A stretch of 64,000 bases of DNA from Ferirhizobium litorale (GTDB lineage: Bacteria; Pseudomonadota; Alphaproteobacteria; Rhizobiales; Rhizobiaceae): positions 620,001-684,000 of the forward strand of contig JALDYZ010000002.1 of assembly GCA_030028905.1 (NCBI GenBank). Direction: 5' to 3'. Below, piece after piece: positions 31,498 through 41,779 of this stretch. Below the pieces are notes generated by a model, which saw nothing but the letters and a program-made list of their open reading frames with translations, searched no databases and was not told the DNA's origin. Positions within the stretch are counted from its first letter, which is position 1. Every line of letters begins with the position of its first letter. A program made the translations under genes and the position numbers.

Positions 31498-32933
31498 GCC
31501 GCATTGCGCCCTTCGAGCGGAAACACTTTGGAAGGGTTCAGTATCCATTGCGGATCGAAGGCGGCGCGCACCGCCATCTGCTGGGCAAGGTCGGCCTCGC
31601 TGTACTGGTGGCGCATCAGGTCGCGCTTCTCGATGCCGACGCCGTGCTCGCCGGTCAGGCATCCGCCCGCGTCGACGCAGAGCTTGAGGATCTCGTTTCC
31701 GGCAGCTTCGGCGCGGGCAGCGTCTTCGGGATCATTGGCGTTGAAGAGAATGAGAGGGTGCATGTTGCCGTCGCCGGCATGGAAAACGTTGGCGACCCGT
31801 AGCCCGAACCGGTCGATGATCTCCGAGGTCTTCTTCAGCACGTAGGAAAGCTGGCTCAGCGGCACGGTGCCGTCCATACAGATATAGTCCGAGATACGTC
31901 CGGTGGCGCCAAACGCCGACTTGCGACCCTTCCAGATGAGCGCCGCCTCGGTTGCCGACTGGCACTCTCGCACGGTCTTCACGCCGTGCCGGCGGGCGAT
32001 CTCGACGATGCTGGCAAGGGTGGCGTCCATCTCCGCTTCCGATCCCTCGACCTCGACGATAAGGAGCGCTCCGACATCGAGCGGATACCCTGCCTTGGCG
32101 AAAGCTTCGCAGATCTCGATCGCCGGCTTGTCCATGAATTCGATGGCGACCGGAATGATGCCGGCCGCGATGACATCGGCCACGCAGGCGCCGGCTTCTT
32201 CCGACGTTTCGAAACCGAAGAGCACCGGCCGCGCGCCTTTCGGCTTGGCGATCAGGCGCACCGTCGCTTCCGTGACGATGCCGAGCTGGCCCTCGGACCC
32301 ACAGACGAGGCCGAGGAGATCGTAGCCCGCCGCATCGAGATACTTGCCGCCCAGCTCGATGACCGTACCGTCCACCAGCACCATCTTGACGCCAAGCAGG
32401 TTGTTGGTGGTGACGCCGTACTTGAGACAGTGGGCTCCGCCCGAGTTCATGCCGATGTTGCCGCCGATCGTGCAGGCGAGCTGGGAACTCGGATCCGGCG
32501 CGTAGAAATAGCCGTCTGCGGACACGGCATCGGAAATGCTGAGGTTGGTTACACCTGCCTGGACCGTGGCCGTGCGGTTCGCATAGTCGATGTCGAGGAT
32601 ACGGGTCATCCGGGAAAGGCCGAGAACGACGGCGTCTTCCTGCGGGATCGCGCCGCCGGAAAGCGACGTGCCGGCGCCGCGCGGCACGACAGGAATTCCG
32701 TAGCGATGACTGTACTTCATCACCGCCGCAACCTCCGCGGTCGTCTGCGGCAAGGCGACCGCGAGCGGCACGCGCCGATAGGCGACGAAGGCATCAGTCT
32801 CGAAAGGAACAAGTTCGCGGGCCTCATGCACGAGCGCCTCGGGCGGCAGCAGATCGATGAGATCCGCAATGATATCCTTGCGCCGGGAGAGCACCGAAGG
32901 GCGGGGATCCAGGAACTTTATTGCCTCGGACAT
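31494..32933 (-). CDS. glcD: Glycolate oxidase subunit GlcD (FAD-linked)
   Basis: A 479-residue FAD-linked oxidase: PCMH flavin-binding segment VVPRGAGTSLSGGAIPQED near residue 85, GMNSGGAHCLKYGVTTNN near residue 155, and the C-terminal FAD-oxidase_C domain ending with LTGEHGVGIEKRDLM. First gene of glcDEF. A LysR-family gene runs divergently from 33,044 and may regulate the operon (inference). 110 bp separate the two start codons. Confidence 0.95.
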   Translation of the reverse strand: MSEAIKFLDPRPSVLSRRKDIIADLIDLLPPEALVHEARELVPFETDAFVAYRRVPLAVALPQTTAEVAAVMKYSHRYGIPVVPRGAGTSLSGGAIPQEDAVVLGLSRMTRILDIDYANRTATVQAGVTNLSISDAVSADGYFYAPDPSSQLACTIGGNIGMNSGGAHCLKYGVTTNNLLGVKMVLVDGTVIELGGKYLDAAGYDLLGLVCGSEGQLGIVTEATVRLIAKPKGARPVLFGFETSEEAGACVADVIAAGIIPVAIEFMDKPAIEICEAFAKAGYPLDVGALLIVEVEGSEAEMDATLASIVEIARRHGVKTVRECQSATEAALIWKGRKSAFGATGRISDYICMDGTVPLSQLSYVLKKTSEIIDRFGLRVANVFHAGDGNMHPLILFNANDPEDAARAEAAGNEILKLCVDAGGCLTGEHGVGIEKRDLMRHQYSEADLAQQMAVRAAFDPQWILNPSKVFPLEGRNAA

Positions 32934-33043
32934 GCTTCCTCCCGCGCCGGCCTGACAAACTGGTCTTGTTTGTTTACCACTTCACCGATGTAGGCGCAAA
33001 TGCTAAGCATCTTTCCCAATCCGGAAACAATAGGCGGGCACTT

Positions 33044-33940
33044 GTGACCAATCTCGGCGACCTGGAAGTCTTTGCACGCGTCGTTGCCTCCGGCAGCATG
33101 TCCATGGCCGGGCGGGCGCTCGGCTTTTCGCCAGCGGTGATCTCCAAGCGCATCAAACGCCTCGAAGACCGCCTCGGAACGAGGCTCCTGCAGCGCACCA
33201 CCCGGCAAGTCTCGTTGACCGAAGCAGGTCAGGGTTTCTATGAGCGTGTACTTGCCATCCTCTCGGGCATCGAGGAGGCGGAAGCCTTTGCTTCGGGCCG
33301 TGCCACCCAGGTCCAGGGCACGTTAAAGATCTCGGCACCGACCTCCTTCGGACGCATGCACATAGCGCCCCACCTGAAGCCCTTCATGGATGCCCACCCC
33401 GACCTTGCCATCCACCTGAACCTGTCGGACGAATTCACAGACATCATCGCCGGAAGCTTCGATCTTGCCATCCGCATCGCCGAACTCACCGATTCGAGCC
33501 TTGTGGCGCGGCGCCTCGCGCCGGTGCGCCGCGTGCTCTGCGCATCGCCTTCCTACATCACTGCCCACGGCATGCCGCAGGATGTCGAAGACCTCAGGAA
33601 CCATTCCTGCCTGCCCGCCCACAACCACGAAGCCTGGCGGCTGGAAGGCCCTGCCGGGACGCTTGCCTTTCGGCCCGAAGGTATGCTGGTCACCAATTCG
33701 AGCGAAGTGATCCGCGAAGCGGTAATCGCGGGACAGGGCATCGCGCTGCGCTCCACATGGGACATCGGGCCGGAGCTGAAAAGCGGCGTGCTGGTGCAAA
33801 TCCTTCCCGCCTACGAAGGTTCGCGCAACGTCACGCTCTCCGCGGTCTATCCAAGCCGCCAGTTCCTGCCGGCCAAGGTGCGCCTTTTCATCGACTATCT
33901 CGCCGACCTTTATGGTCCCGTCCCCTATTGGGAACGTTGA
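33044..33940 (+). CDS. LysR-family transcriptional regulator, candidate regulator of glcDEF
   Basis: A 298-residue LysR protein: N-terminal winged helix-turn-helix (VFARVVASGSMSMAGRALGF, KRIKRLEDRLGTRLLQR), and a substrate-binding domain from about residue 90 with GRMHIAPHLKPFMDAHPDLA. A GTG at 33044 after GGCGGG is the likely start; the frame opens upstream but the extra residues look non-coding. Divergent position to glcD is the classical layout for a LysR regulator and its target. Confidence 0.85.
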   Translation: MTNLGDLEVFARVVASGSMSMAGRALGFSPAVISKRIKRLEDRLGTRLLQRTTRQVSLTEAGQGFYERVLAILSGIEEAEAFASGRATQVQGTLKISAPTSFGRMHIAPHLKPFMDAHPDLAIHLNLSDEFTDIIAGSFDLAIRIAELTDSSLVARRLAPVRRVLCASPSYITAHGMPQDVEDLRNHSCLPAHNHEAWRLEGPAGTLAFRPEGMLVTNSSEVIREAVIAGQGIALRSTWDIGPELKSGVLVQILPAYEGSRNVTLSAVYPSRQFLPAKVRLFIDYLADLYGPVPYWER

Positions 33941-33967
33941 TGGCGAAAACGCCGACAAGAAGAACTC

Positions 33968-34705
33968 TCATACCCTTGCCACTCCCAATTGGCGCAGCAT
34001 GTCGCGACATCTCGCGAGGTCATCGAGCCGATGCACATCCGATCCGATGGAAACGATCGGGTTGATCTCCTCGCACAGCAGCAGGAAGCCACCCATGTCG
34101 ACGAGATAGGAGGAATTGATCTCGATGGCGATACCCCGCTCCAGGGTTGCCATCATCAGTTCGCGAAAATACTCCTGCGGAAAGGCCCCGTGCCGCCGCT
34201 CGTACATGCCACCTGGATGCGCGAGAACATCGATCGCGGCATGCCGGGCAAGCCCAAGGGCCAGAAGGAACTCGATCTCCGCCGCGTCCCCGGCTGATAG
34301 TGCCTTGAAATCCAGATATCCGCCCTTACCGTCCGGGAAACGGTGCACGCTGCCAAGCACGAGATCGCACTCGCGGTGGATGTCATCGGTGCTGTCGATC
34401 GTTCCATTCTCATCCATCGCCGTGGTTTCGCATCCGACATAGACCGTCATATCGGGAAATCCGACCGCATGTTCACGAACATGACGGACGAAGCGGGCAA
34501 ACCAGTCTGTATCGTGGCGGATATGCTCGGTGAAGGCGATCGCATCCAGATGCCGCGCCTGCGCGACCTCGAGAATATCCTGCGGTGTCGCCTCGCCATC
34601 GGTCCAGTTCGTGTGGATCTGGAAATCAACGTTGAGCATGGCATCGGTCAGATCGCGGAAGCGGTGGAACTCGGGCTTGCGCACGTGAGGCATGAAGCCA
34701 GTCAT
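33968..34705 (-). CDS. PHP-domain metal-dependent hydrolase
   Basis: A 245-residue PHP fold protein. The metal-binding motif I is VDFQIHTNWTDGEATPQD, then IAFTEHIRHDTDW, VYVGCETTA, VLGSVHRFPDG, DVLAHPGG and GSDVHRLDD. These histidines and aspartates form the usual trinuclear site. Family members include histidinol-phosphatase HisK, DNA polymerase accessory domains and exopolysaccharide phosphatases. The formyltransferase gene lies just upstream on the same strand (81-bp gap), suggesting a shared pathway. The substrate is unknown. Confidence 0.82.
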   Translation of the reverse strand: MTGFMPHVRKPEFHRFRDLTDAMLNVDFQIHTNWTDGEATPQDILEVAQARHLDAIAFTEHIRHDTDWFARFVRHVREHAVGFPDMTVYVGCETTAMDENGTIDSTDDIHRECDLVLGSVHRFPDGKGGYLDFKALSAGDAAEIEFLLALGLARHAAIDVLAHPGGMYERRHGAFPQEYFRELMMATLERGIAIEINSSYLVDMGGFLLLCEEINPIVSIGSDVHRLDDLARCRDMLRQLGVARV

Positions 34706-34786
34706 CGCCCCTCCCTGGCTCTCACCACCGGCGTAGCGGATACTACCGCAATTTGTCCAAACGGGGCCGAACGACGTTCCATCGTT

Positions 34787-35698
34787 TCACTGGCCTTGCC
34801 CGAGCAAATCGTGGCGTCTCGGCCTGGAGCCGTCCTCGGAGCGCCACGATGTGACCTCCACGCATTCTCCATCACCGCAGCGTACTACGAATCCCTGGTC
34901 TGTGTGAGCCTGTACCTGTCCCGTCATCCCGATATAACGATGCGAATCGGCAAACGGGAAGGCGACATCGATGAAATATGTCGCGCCGCCGGAATGGGTG
35001 AATGCACCCAGATAAGGATCCCCGACAGCACGCACCAGGGTCAGGATATCCTCGGCCGGCCTCTGCCAGTCGATCATGCCATCGATGGCGCTGCGACGGG
35101 CGCAATAGGTGGCCTGGGAGTGATCCTGCGGCGTGCGCGGCGGGCTGCCCGACCGTATTGCCGCGACCGCTTCCGGGATCATGGCGCGCAATTGCTGCAT
35201 GTGCCGATCATAGAGGCTGCGGGCGGTTTCATCCTCCGCGACGGCAAAACTGTGCTGGACAATGATGTCGCCATTGTCCACATCGTCGCCAAGCCAAAAC
35301 AGCGTCGAACCCGTCTCCGATTGATGCGTCAGGATGGTCCAGGGAATGACGGCTCTGCCGCGCATCTTCGGCAGGGCGGAAGGATGGAACCCCGCCGTTC
35401 CGATGCGCGCCACCGCCCTGAAAGTGGGGCCGCACATCTGCGACCAGCCGACCACGAGCACGAGATCGGGTTCGATGCCCGACAGGATGTGCAGGGTTTC
35501 GTTGCTGTTGACATTGTTGGTGTAGTGGACGCCGATGAAGTTCTCTCTCGCCAGCGGTCCGAGATCGATGCTGTCGGCGTGGCGAGCCAATGTCTCGGGT
35601 GGCAGGGTCAGTAGCGCAACGGGGGGCATTCCGCTGGCGATCAGCGTCCCCATCGCCACCCGCGTCGATTCCAATGCGCCGACGAGCACGATCCTCAT
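34787..35698 (-). CDS. Formyltransferase-fold protein (methionyl-tRNA formyltransferase-like)
   Basis: A 303-residue enzyme with the N10-formyltetrahydrofolate transferase core: MRIVLVGALESTR, then catalytic HPSALPKMRGRAVIPWTIL and TGSTLFWLGDDVDNGDIIVQ with the conserved Asn/His/Asp set, and a C-terminal OB-like region. It resembles Fmt but sits away from def and near nucleotide-sugar genes (divergent UDP-glucose dehydrogenase), like the sugar formyltransferases of surface polysaccharide pathways. Acceptor is unknown. ATG at 35698 precedes the first strand; the frame continues 12 codons upstream. Confidence 0.78.
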   Translation of the reverse strand: MRIVLVGALESTRVAMGTLIASGMPPVALLTLPPETLARHADSIDLGPLARENFIGVHYTNNVNSNETLHILSGIEPDLVLVVGWSQMCGPTFRAVARIGTAGFHPSALPKMRGRAVIPWTILTHQSETGSTLFWLGDDVDNGDIIVQHSFAVAEDETARSLYDRHMQQLRAMIPEAVAAIRSGSPPRTPQDHSQATYCARRSAIDGMIDWQRPAEDILTLVRAVGDPYLGAFTHSGGATYFIDVAFPFADSHRYIGMTGQVQAHTDQGFVVRCGDGECVEVTSWRSEDGSRPRRHDLLGQGQ

Positions 35699-36312
35699 GG
35701 ATGTGCCTCCGGAAGCGCGCCGTCGAACATGCAAACACGTTTCGCTGCTGTTTCGCCGCCGTCGAACTTCATCCGGGAGCGTGTGCGTGCAACCGTCATA
35801 TCCCCACCGTCAGTCAGTCATCAGTTGCGAATGCGGGTCGGAACCAAGGAGTCCCGCAGGTCTCGTGCATCGGTTATAGGCATGCGCGTTCGTCTCCCGA
35901 CGAGACAACAGTCGACTAAGCCAGATTGAATGTGAATTTAATAACACACTAATATTCGTCGGTGTGTACAAAATTCTCAGTTGCAGCAAATCAAAGTTGA
36001 TTGTGGATTTCGATCCGGCGGGGCGATCCGCGTGCCAGAACCGCGATACACAATCCGTTGATGAAGCCATATCGATGTTGCAGCATATTGACACGGGCCG
36101 CTGGTCGTTTCATTCGACACCGCCAAAGGCAGAATATCCACGCCGTCATCGGCCGTCTTGGGTTCGGCAATGCTCCTATTTCCGGAACCGTCATCAACCG
36201 ATACGTCGACCCAACTGAAGCAGTCGGTGATTCCGCCTGTGTGCAACATGTGCTACCGAGGGACGGAGACCATCTGACGGTCCCGCACCCAGAGCGAACG
36301 TAGGGAGTACTT
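35699..36312. other. Divergent intergenic region upstream of formyltransferase and ugd
   Basis: About 610 bp with no convincing gene. It is AT-richer than its flanks around 35,920-36,000 and includes ACACAC (35944-35949) and GTGTGT (35962-35967) as an inverted pair. Short frames on both strands here overlap one another and lack ribosome sites. AGGGAGT precedes the ugd start. It probably holds promoters for both directions. Confidence 0.6.
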
Positions 36313-37629
36313 ATGCGTCTTGTAATGATTGGCGCCGGCTATGTGGGCCTGGTGTCCGGGGCCTGCTTTGCCGATTTCGGCCATGACGTGATTTGCGTCG
36401 ACAAGATCGAAAGCAAGATCGAAGCCCTGCGCAACGGCGTTATCCCGATCTTCGAGCCGGGTCTGCAGAAGATCGTCGAGGACAACCAGAATGCCGGACG
36501 CCTGCAGTTCTCGACCGACATCGCCGCGGCGGTGCGCGACGCCGATGTCGTCTTCATCGCGGTCGGCACGCCCTCGCGGCGCGGAGACGGCCATGCCGAC
36601 CTCAGCTATGTATATGCCGCCGCACGTGAGATCGCACTGGCAGTCACCGGGTTCACGGTCATCGTCACCAAGTCGACGGTTCCGGTCGGCACTGGCGACG
36701 AGGTGGAACGGATCATCCGCGAAACCAACCCGGCTGCCGACGTCGCCGTCGTCTCCAATCCCGAGTTCCTGCGCGAAGGCGCGGCGATCGCCGACTTCAA
36801 GCGACCGGACCGTATCGTCATCGGCACCGAAGATGCGCGCGCCATCGAGGTCATGCGGGAGGTCTACCGCCCCCTCTATCTCAACGAAGCGCCGCTTCTG
36901 TTTTGCGAACGCCGCACCTCCGAACTCATCAAGTACGCCGCCAACGCCTTCCTCGCGATGAAGATCACCTTCATCAACGAGATTGCCGACCTGGCGGAAC
37001 GGGTCGGCGCAGACGTCCAGAAGGTTGCCAAGGGGATCGGCCTCGACAAGCGCATCGGCGGCAAGTTTCTCCACGCAGGACCCGGCTACGGCGGCTCGTG
37101 CTTCCCGAAAGACACGGTCGCATTGGTGAAGACCGCACAGGACTACGACAGCCCCGTGCGGCTGATCGAGGCGACGGTCGCCGTCAACGACACCCGAAAG
37201 CGGGCGATGGCGCGCAAAATCGTCGCGGCCTGCGGCGGCGACGTTCGCGGCAAGAAGGTCGCCATACTGGGCCTGACCTTCAAGCCGAACACCGACGACA
37301 TGCGCGAGGCGCCGTCGCTCGCCATCATCCAGGCGCTGCAGGACAACGGTGCGATCGTGCATGCCTACGACCCCGAGGGCATGGCAGCCGCCAAGGAACT
37401 CTTGCCGGGAACGACGTTCGGCAAGGATGCCTACGAGATCGCCGAAGGCGCCGATGCCCTTGTTCTCGTCACCGAATGGGACGAGTTCCGCGCGCTCGAC
37501 TTCCGTCGCCTTGGCAATCTCATGACATCTGCGGTGTTCGTTGACTTGCGCAACGTCTATCCGGTACGGGAGGTCACGCGCCACGGATTCATCTACCACG
37601 GGGTCGGGCGTCGAAACAGCGGAGCCTGA
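36313..37629 (+). CDS. rkpK: UDP-glucose 6-dehydrogenase
   Basis: A 438-residue enzyme: NAD-binding [20 protein letters not shown] at the N-terminus, and the catalytic Cys motif [20 protein letters not shown] near residue 260. It oxidises UDP-glucose to UDP-glucuronate in two steps. The next gene, 5 bp downstream, is a UDP-glucuronate 4-epimerase, the same pair as rkpK/lpsL in Sinorhizobium, supplying galacturonic acid for capsular polysaccharide and LPS (established in rhizobia; here inferred). Confidence 0.93.
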   Translation: MRLVMIGAGYVGLVSGACFADFGHDVICVDKIESKIEALRNGVIPIFEPGLQKIVEDNQNAGRLQFSTDIAAAVRDADVVFIAVGTPSRRGDGHADLSYVYAAAREIALAVTGFTVIVTKSTVPVGTGDEVERIIRETNPAADVAVVSNPEFLREGAAIADFKRPDRIVIGTEDARAIEVMREVYRPLYLNEAPLLFCERRTSELIKYAANAFLAMKITFINEIADLAERVGADVQKVAKGIGLDKRIGGKFLHAGPGYGGSCFPKDTVALVKTAQDYDSPVRLIEATVAVNDTRKRAMARKIVAACGGDVRGKKVAILGLTFKPNTDDMREAPSLAIIQALQDNGAIVHAYDPEGMAAAKELLPGTTFGKDAYEIAEGADALVLVTEWDEFRALDFRRLGNLMTSAVFVDLRNVYPVREVTRHGFIYHGVGRRNSGA

Positions 37630-37634
37630 ACAGG

Positions 37635-38657
37635 ATGCGTTACTTCATCACCGGCACGGCCGGCTTCATCGGTTTCCATCTCGCGCGGCGCCTGCTCGAG
37701 GAAGGCCACGAAGTCACCGGCTTCGATGGAATGACGCCTTACTACAGCTTGCGACTGAAGGAAGCGCGCCACGCTGCGCTTTCGCAATTTTCGGCATTCA
37801 CACCCTCGATTGCAATGTTGGAGGACAAGGTCGCACTCGAAGCCGCGGTCGATAGAGCGCGTCCTGACGTGATCGTTCACCTCGCCGCACAGGCGGGCGT
37901 ACGCTACAGCCTGGAAAACCCGCAATCCTATGTCAGTTCGAACCTGGTCGGTTCCTGGAACATTATGGAGATCGCACGCCAGACCAACATCGGCCATCTG
38001 CTGCTTGCTTCCACGTCTTCCATCTATGGCGCCAACCCGACCATCCCCTTCCACGAAAGCGACAAGGCGGACGACCCCCTCACCATCTATGCGGCGAGTA
38101 AGAAGGGGATGGAACTGATGGCCCACAGCTATTCCCATCTCTACAAGTTTCCGGTGACGGCGTTCCGCTTCTTTACCGTCTACGGGCCTTGGGGCCGTCC
38201 TGACATGGCGCTCTTCAAGTTCGTCAAGGCCATCCTTTCGGATCGCGAGATCGAGATCTACGGCGAGGGCCTCATGAGTCGGGACTTCACCTACATCGAT
38301 GATCTTGTGGAGGGCATCATCCGCCTGTCGCATGTCGTGCCCAGCGAAGACAATCGTTTGCGCCGGCCGGATGTTATCGATTCCCTTTCGCACCAGGCGC
38401 CGTTCCGGGTGGTCAACATCGGCGGAGGCCAACCGGTCGGGCTGCTCGAGTTCGTAGACACCATCGAGCGCGCACTCGGCAGACGGGCGCGACGAAAAAT
38501 GCTCCCGATGCAAAAGGGAGAGGTCCCGCGTACATTTGCAAGTCCCGACCTGTTGGTGGCGCTGACCGGCTACAAGCCGGAAATCAGCCTCGATACAGGC
38601 ATCAAGGCGTTCGTCGATTGGTATCTTGAGGTGCGAGACGATCTCGACCTGGGGTGA
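37635..38657 (+). CDS. lpsL: UDP-glucuronate 4-epimerase
   Basis: A 340-residue SDR extended-family epimerase: [20 protein letters not shown] dinucleotide site, catalytic Ser-Tyr-x3-Lys (STSSIYG and [11 protein letters not shown]), and the family segment [20 protein letters not shown]. It converts UDP-glucuronate to UDP-galacturonate, following ugd/rkpK by 5 bp. Named from the rhizobial pair; the general reaction is confident. Confidence 0.9.
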   Translation: MRYFITGTAGFIGFHLARRLLEEGHEVTGFDGMTPYYSLRLKEARHAALSQFSAFTPSIAMLEDKVALEAAVDRARPDVIVHLAAQAGVRYSLENPQSYVSSNLVGSWNIMEIARQTNIGHLLLASTSSIYGANPTIPFHESDKADDPLTIYAASKKGMELMAHSYSHLYKFPVTAFRFFTVYGPWGRPDMALFKFVKAILSDREIEIYGEGLMSRDFTYIDDLVEGIIRLSHVVPSEDNRLRRPDVIDSLSHQAPFRVVNIGGGQPVGLLEFVDTIERALGRRARRKMLPMQKGEVPRTFASPDLLVALTGYKPEISLDTGIKAFVDWYLEVRDDLDLG

Positions 38658-38663
38658 CGGCAA

Positions 38664-39938
38664 TCAACGCGTTTCGTCTTCATGCTTCCTGCGAATCCGG
38701 CGCACCACCAGCCAGACTCCGACGACCACGAACGGCACGAATAAGCCGGTGACAACCGTTGGATCCACGGCGACGATGTCATGGGTGACCGCCTTCGCGA
38801 GATATCCGATGAGGCCGATCACATAATAGGAGATTGCCGCCACGGACAGGCCTTCGACAGTCTGCTGCAGCCTCAGTTGAAGTTTGGCGCGTCGATCCAT
38901 CGATGCCAGCACGGCGGAGTTCTGGCGCTCGAGTTCCACGTCGATCCAGCTACGCACCAGACCGGTGGCGCGGGACAGCTTTCGCGACAGGTTCGCCTGC
39001 CGTTCCTCGACTGACAGGCAGGTGCGCATTGCCGGGGCAAGCCGCCGTTCGAGGAAAGAACCGAGCGTTTCGAAGCCGGGTATCGCCGTTTCGCCCAGCG
39101 TCTTGATACGCTCTCGGACAATGACGTCATAGGCACGGCTGGCACCGAAACGATAAAGGCTGAGCACGGCATTGGCCTCGAGTTCGGCGGAGAGCGTCGT
39201 CAGTTCCCCCAGTATCGCGTCCGACTCGTCGCGTGCATGGACCTTCATGCGCTGCGTTACTGCTGTCAGCCCGTCCTCGATGCGGCGGATTTCCGGAGAC
39301 AGGGTCTGCGCGAGAGGGAGGCCCAACATCGCAAGCGTGCGATAGGTTTCGATATCGAGCAGCCGTTGGACCAACGCACCGGTCCCGGCCTCGGTTAGGC
39401 CGCGGTCGATCACAAGGATCTGGGTCAGGCCATCGCCATTCTGCCGGAAATCGGTAAGAATCGCGGCCTGGCCGTTCTTGACCTCGCTGTGACAAAGACT
39501 GGTGGGATCGAAAAGGTTCTGGGCCTGGTCCGTTTGCGGCCCCTCCGGCCGGATCTCCAGCCGGATCCCGGAGATCAGCGAACCCGGCGGCGAAAAGCCG
39601 TTTCCAAAGGGATGCATAGGAACCTCGCCGCCGAACCTGTCCGGCACCGGTCCGTCCCAGAACCAGGTGGAGAATTCCGTATGCCGCTCCCAGCGCAGCG
39701 TCCCGGGCCCCCACGGCATGGCATGGTGGCGGGCGTCGCGTTCTGGTGGCGCGATGCCGCGCGCACGCGACATCTCGGCGATGACCGAGTGATGGACAGC
39801 GGCGCCTCCGTCCATCATGAAGGCAAGCTGGAAGATCACGCGCGGCGACTTCACCAGCGCATATGGTCTGGAATGAATTTCGCCCAGAGCCAGTGCCCTG
39901 TCGGGCGTTCCCGGGAACGCAAAATCGCCCTTCGCCAT
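38664..39938 (-). CDS. DUF3422 family membrane protein
   Basis: A 424-residue protein of the DUF3422 type, with a conserved N-terminal part (EIHSRPYALVKSPRVIFQLA, WERHTEFSTWFWDG), a mid-region helical segment, and two hydrophobic segments near residues 363-405 (AAISYYVIGLIGYLA, VVTGLFVPFVVVGVWLVV) before a basic end. Function unknown; likely anchored in the inner membrane with a large soluble domain. ATG at 39938 is chosen where homology begins. Confidence 0.85.
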   Translation of the reverse strand: MAKGDFAFPGTPDRALALGEIHSRPYALVKSPRVIFQLAFMMDGGAAVHHSVIAEMSRARGIAPPERDARHHAMPWGPGTLRWERHTEFSTWFWDGPVPDRFGGEVPMHPFGNGFSPPGSLISGIRLEIRPEGPQTDQAQNLFDPTSLCHSEVKNGQAAILTDFRQNGDGLTQILVIDRGLTEAGTGALVQRLLDIETYRTLAMLGLPLAQTLSPEIRRIEDGLTAVTQRMKVHARDESDAILGELTTLSAELEANAVLSLYRFGASRAYDVIVRERIKTLGETAIPGFETLGSFLERRLAPAMRTCLSVEERQANLSRKLSRATGLVRSWIDVELERQNSAVLASMDRRAKLQLRLQQTVEGLSVAAISYYVIGLIGYLAKAVTHDIVAVDPTVVTGLFVPFVVVGVWLVVRRIRRKHEDETR

Positions 39939-40152
39939 CGTGTCGCGATTCCTTTTGTTTGGCACGGTTGGCCCGCATGCCGACGGCGCGTTCCGGGCTT
40001 TGCTGAAATAACTAACAAACGCGAAAATCAAAAGACAGGGACCTGTTTGCCGCAGGCAAGAAATCCGATCAGCCGCGCCACTGGCCAAAATATTTGACCA
40101 CTTCGCCAAAGCGTGGCTTAACTGATCTGGATCGCGCCAGCGACCGCAGCGC

Positions 40153-41013
40153 ATGATGGACGGAAAAGGCCAGAGCGTGGACGTACCCGATCTCTATCCC
40201 CAGATACGCCATAGCCGCACGGCGGACGAAGTGGTGCAGCAGATCGAAGGGCTGATCCTCGACGGAATCCTGCGCGACGGCGACCGGTTGCCGGGCGAGC
40301 GGGAGCTCGCGCAGCGGTTCGACGTGTCGCGACCGATCCTGCGCGAGGCGTTGAAGGAACTCGAGGCGCGCGGCTTGCTGACCAGTTCGCACGGCGGCGG
40401 CACGTTCGTCGCCGACATCATCGGCCAGGTCTTTTCCGAGCCGGTGACGGAACTGATCGCCCGCCACGAGCGCGCCACGCTCGACTACCTGGAATACCGT
40501 CGCGAATTGGAGGGCCTGACGGCGGAACTCGCCGCCCGCAGGGCGACCGACACCGACCGGGCCCTGCTCGACCGGATCATCACCCGCATGCAAACGGCGC
40601 ACGAACAAGGCGACGACGAAGCGGAGCTTGCCGCCGACGTCGAATTGCACAACGCGATCGGCGAATCGGCACACAATATCGTGCTGATGCATACCATGCG
40701 CGCCTGCTACCGACTGCTGAGCGACGGCATCTTCTACAACCGCCGCATGCTCAGATCGCTTCCCGGCACGCGTGAACGCTTTCTGGAACAGCACCTGGCG
40801 ATCCACAAGGCGATCATCGCCGGGGACCCCGAGGTGGCGAGGGCCGCCGCCCACGCGCATATCGACTACATCATGCAGGCGATGCGCGAGGCTACGCGCG
40901 TCGATGAATGGAGTCGGGTGTCGCAATTGCGGCTACGGCAGCGCGAAGGACACGCGGGTGCCGGCCGGCCTTCGCGGCCGCGGCAAGACGAGCCTGCCGC
41001 CGAAGGGGAATAG
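40153..41013 (+). CDS. GntR-family (FadR subfamily) transcriptional regulator
   Basis: A 286-residue regulator: winged helix (GDRLPGERELAQRFDVSRPI, LREALKELEARGLLTSSHGG) and a C-terminal FCD ligand-binding domain with metal-ligand histidines (LHNAIGESAHNIVL, FLEQHLAIHKAIIAGD). PdhR/LldR-like regulators bind organic acids; no cognate metabolic operon is adjacent. The Pro/Arg-rich last 20 residues look disordered. Confidence 0.9.
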   Translation: MMDGKGQSVDVPDLYPQIRHSRTADEVVQQIEGLILDGILRDGDRLPGERELAQRFDVSRPILREALKELEARGLLTSSHGGGTFVADIIGQVFSEPVTELIARHERATLDYLEYRRELEGLTAELAARRATDTDRALLDRIITRMQTAHEQGDDEAELAADVELHNAIGESAHNIVLMHTMRACYRLLSDGIFYNRRMLRSLPGTRERFLEQHLAIHKAIIAGDPEVARAAAHAHIDYIMQAMREATRVDEWSRVSQLRLRQREGHAGAGRPSRPRQDEPAAEGE

Positions 41014-41069
41014 GGCGGCTTACGCGAGCCGCCACAAAGGGCTGCGCAGCCAAAAGGCAGGATCACGCC

Positions 41070-41648
41070 ATGGATATCGTGACCAGACTGAGAACCGAGA
41101 CTTTCGGCCCGGACGCGACGCGCTTTACCATCGCCACCGGTGACATCACCACCCTTGCCGTCGACGCCATCGTCAATGCCGCCAATGCACGGCTCGTCCG
41201 CGGCGGCGGCGTGGATGGCGCCATTCACCGCGCTGCCGGGCCGGAGTTGCAGGCCGAATGCCTCAGGCTCAACGGCTGCCTACCGGGCATGGCAAAGGTA
41301 ACCGCCGGCTATGGGTTGCCGGCACGCTCCGTCATCCACACCGTGGGCCCGGTCTGGCAGGGCGGCGATCAGGGGGAAGATTCGACGCTCGAGAGCTGCT
41401 ACCGCCAAAGCCTGTCCCTGGCGGCCGAACTCGGCTTGAAGACCATCGCCTTCCCGGCGATCTCGACCGGAATCTACGGCTTCCCCCCCGACCGGGCCAG
41501 CCGCATTGCCGTCAGAGCAAGCCTGCTGACGGGCTCCGCCTGCGGGCTCGAAGAGGTCATCTACTGCTGCTTCGACGGCGATACGGTCGCACTTTACGAT
41601 GCCGCCTTGTCGGAGATGCTCACCTCCCTCGGCGGCAACACGCCCTGA
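41070..41648 (+). CDS. Macrodomain protein (O-acetyl-ADP-ribose deacetylase-like)
   Basis: A 192-residue macrodomain of the MacroD/YmdB type: GDITTLAVDAIVNAANARLV, then the loop RGGGVDGAIHRAAGPEL, KVTAGYGLPARSVIHTVGPV and FPAISTGIYGFPPDRASRIA. It should bind ADP-ribose and hydrolyse O-acetyl-ADP-ribose or mono-ADP-ribosylation. ATG at 41070 is the start; upstream frame is non-coding. A Nudix gene follows 131 bp on, a plausible partner in ADP-ribose turnover. Confidence 0.93.
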   Translation: MDIVTRLRTETFGPDATRFTIATGDITTLAVDAIVNAANARLVRGGGVDGAIHRAAGPELQAECLRLNGCLPGMAKVTAGYGLPARSVIHTVGPVWQGGDQGEDSTLESCYRQSLSLAAELGLKTIAFPAISTGIYGFPPDRASRIAVRASLLTGSACGLEEVIYCCFDGDTVALYDAALSEMLTSLGGNTP

Positions 41649-41779
41649 CCAACGTTCACTTTTCGGAACGACCCCAAAGAAACTGGGGAATAGTCCTCGT
41701 TCGTCGCAAACTTTACACAAGCTCGGCGAACTATATCTATAGTTACGCAATTCACCTTGTTTGAGGTCGGTCACGCGAA

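Noticed and set aside
35964..36303. Short frames upstream of ugd
   Set aside because: Mutually overlapping on both strands, no ribosome site, no conserved pattern.
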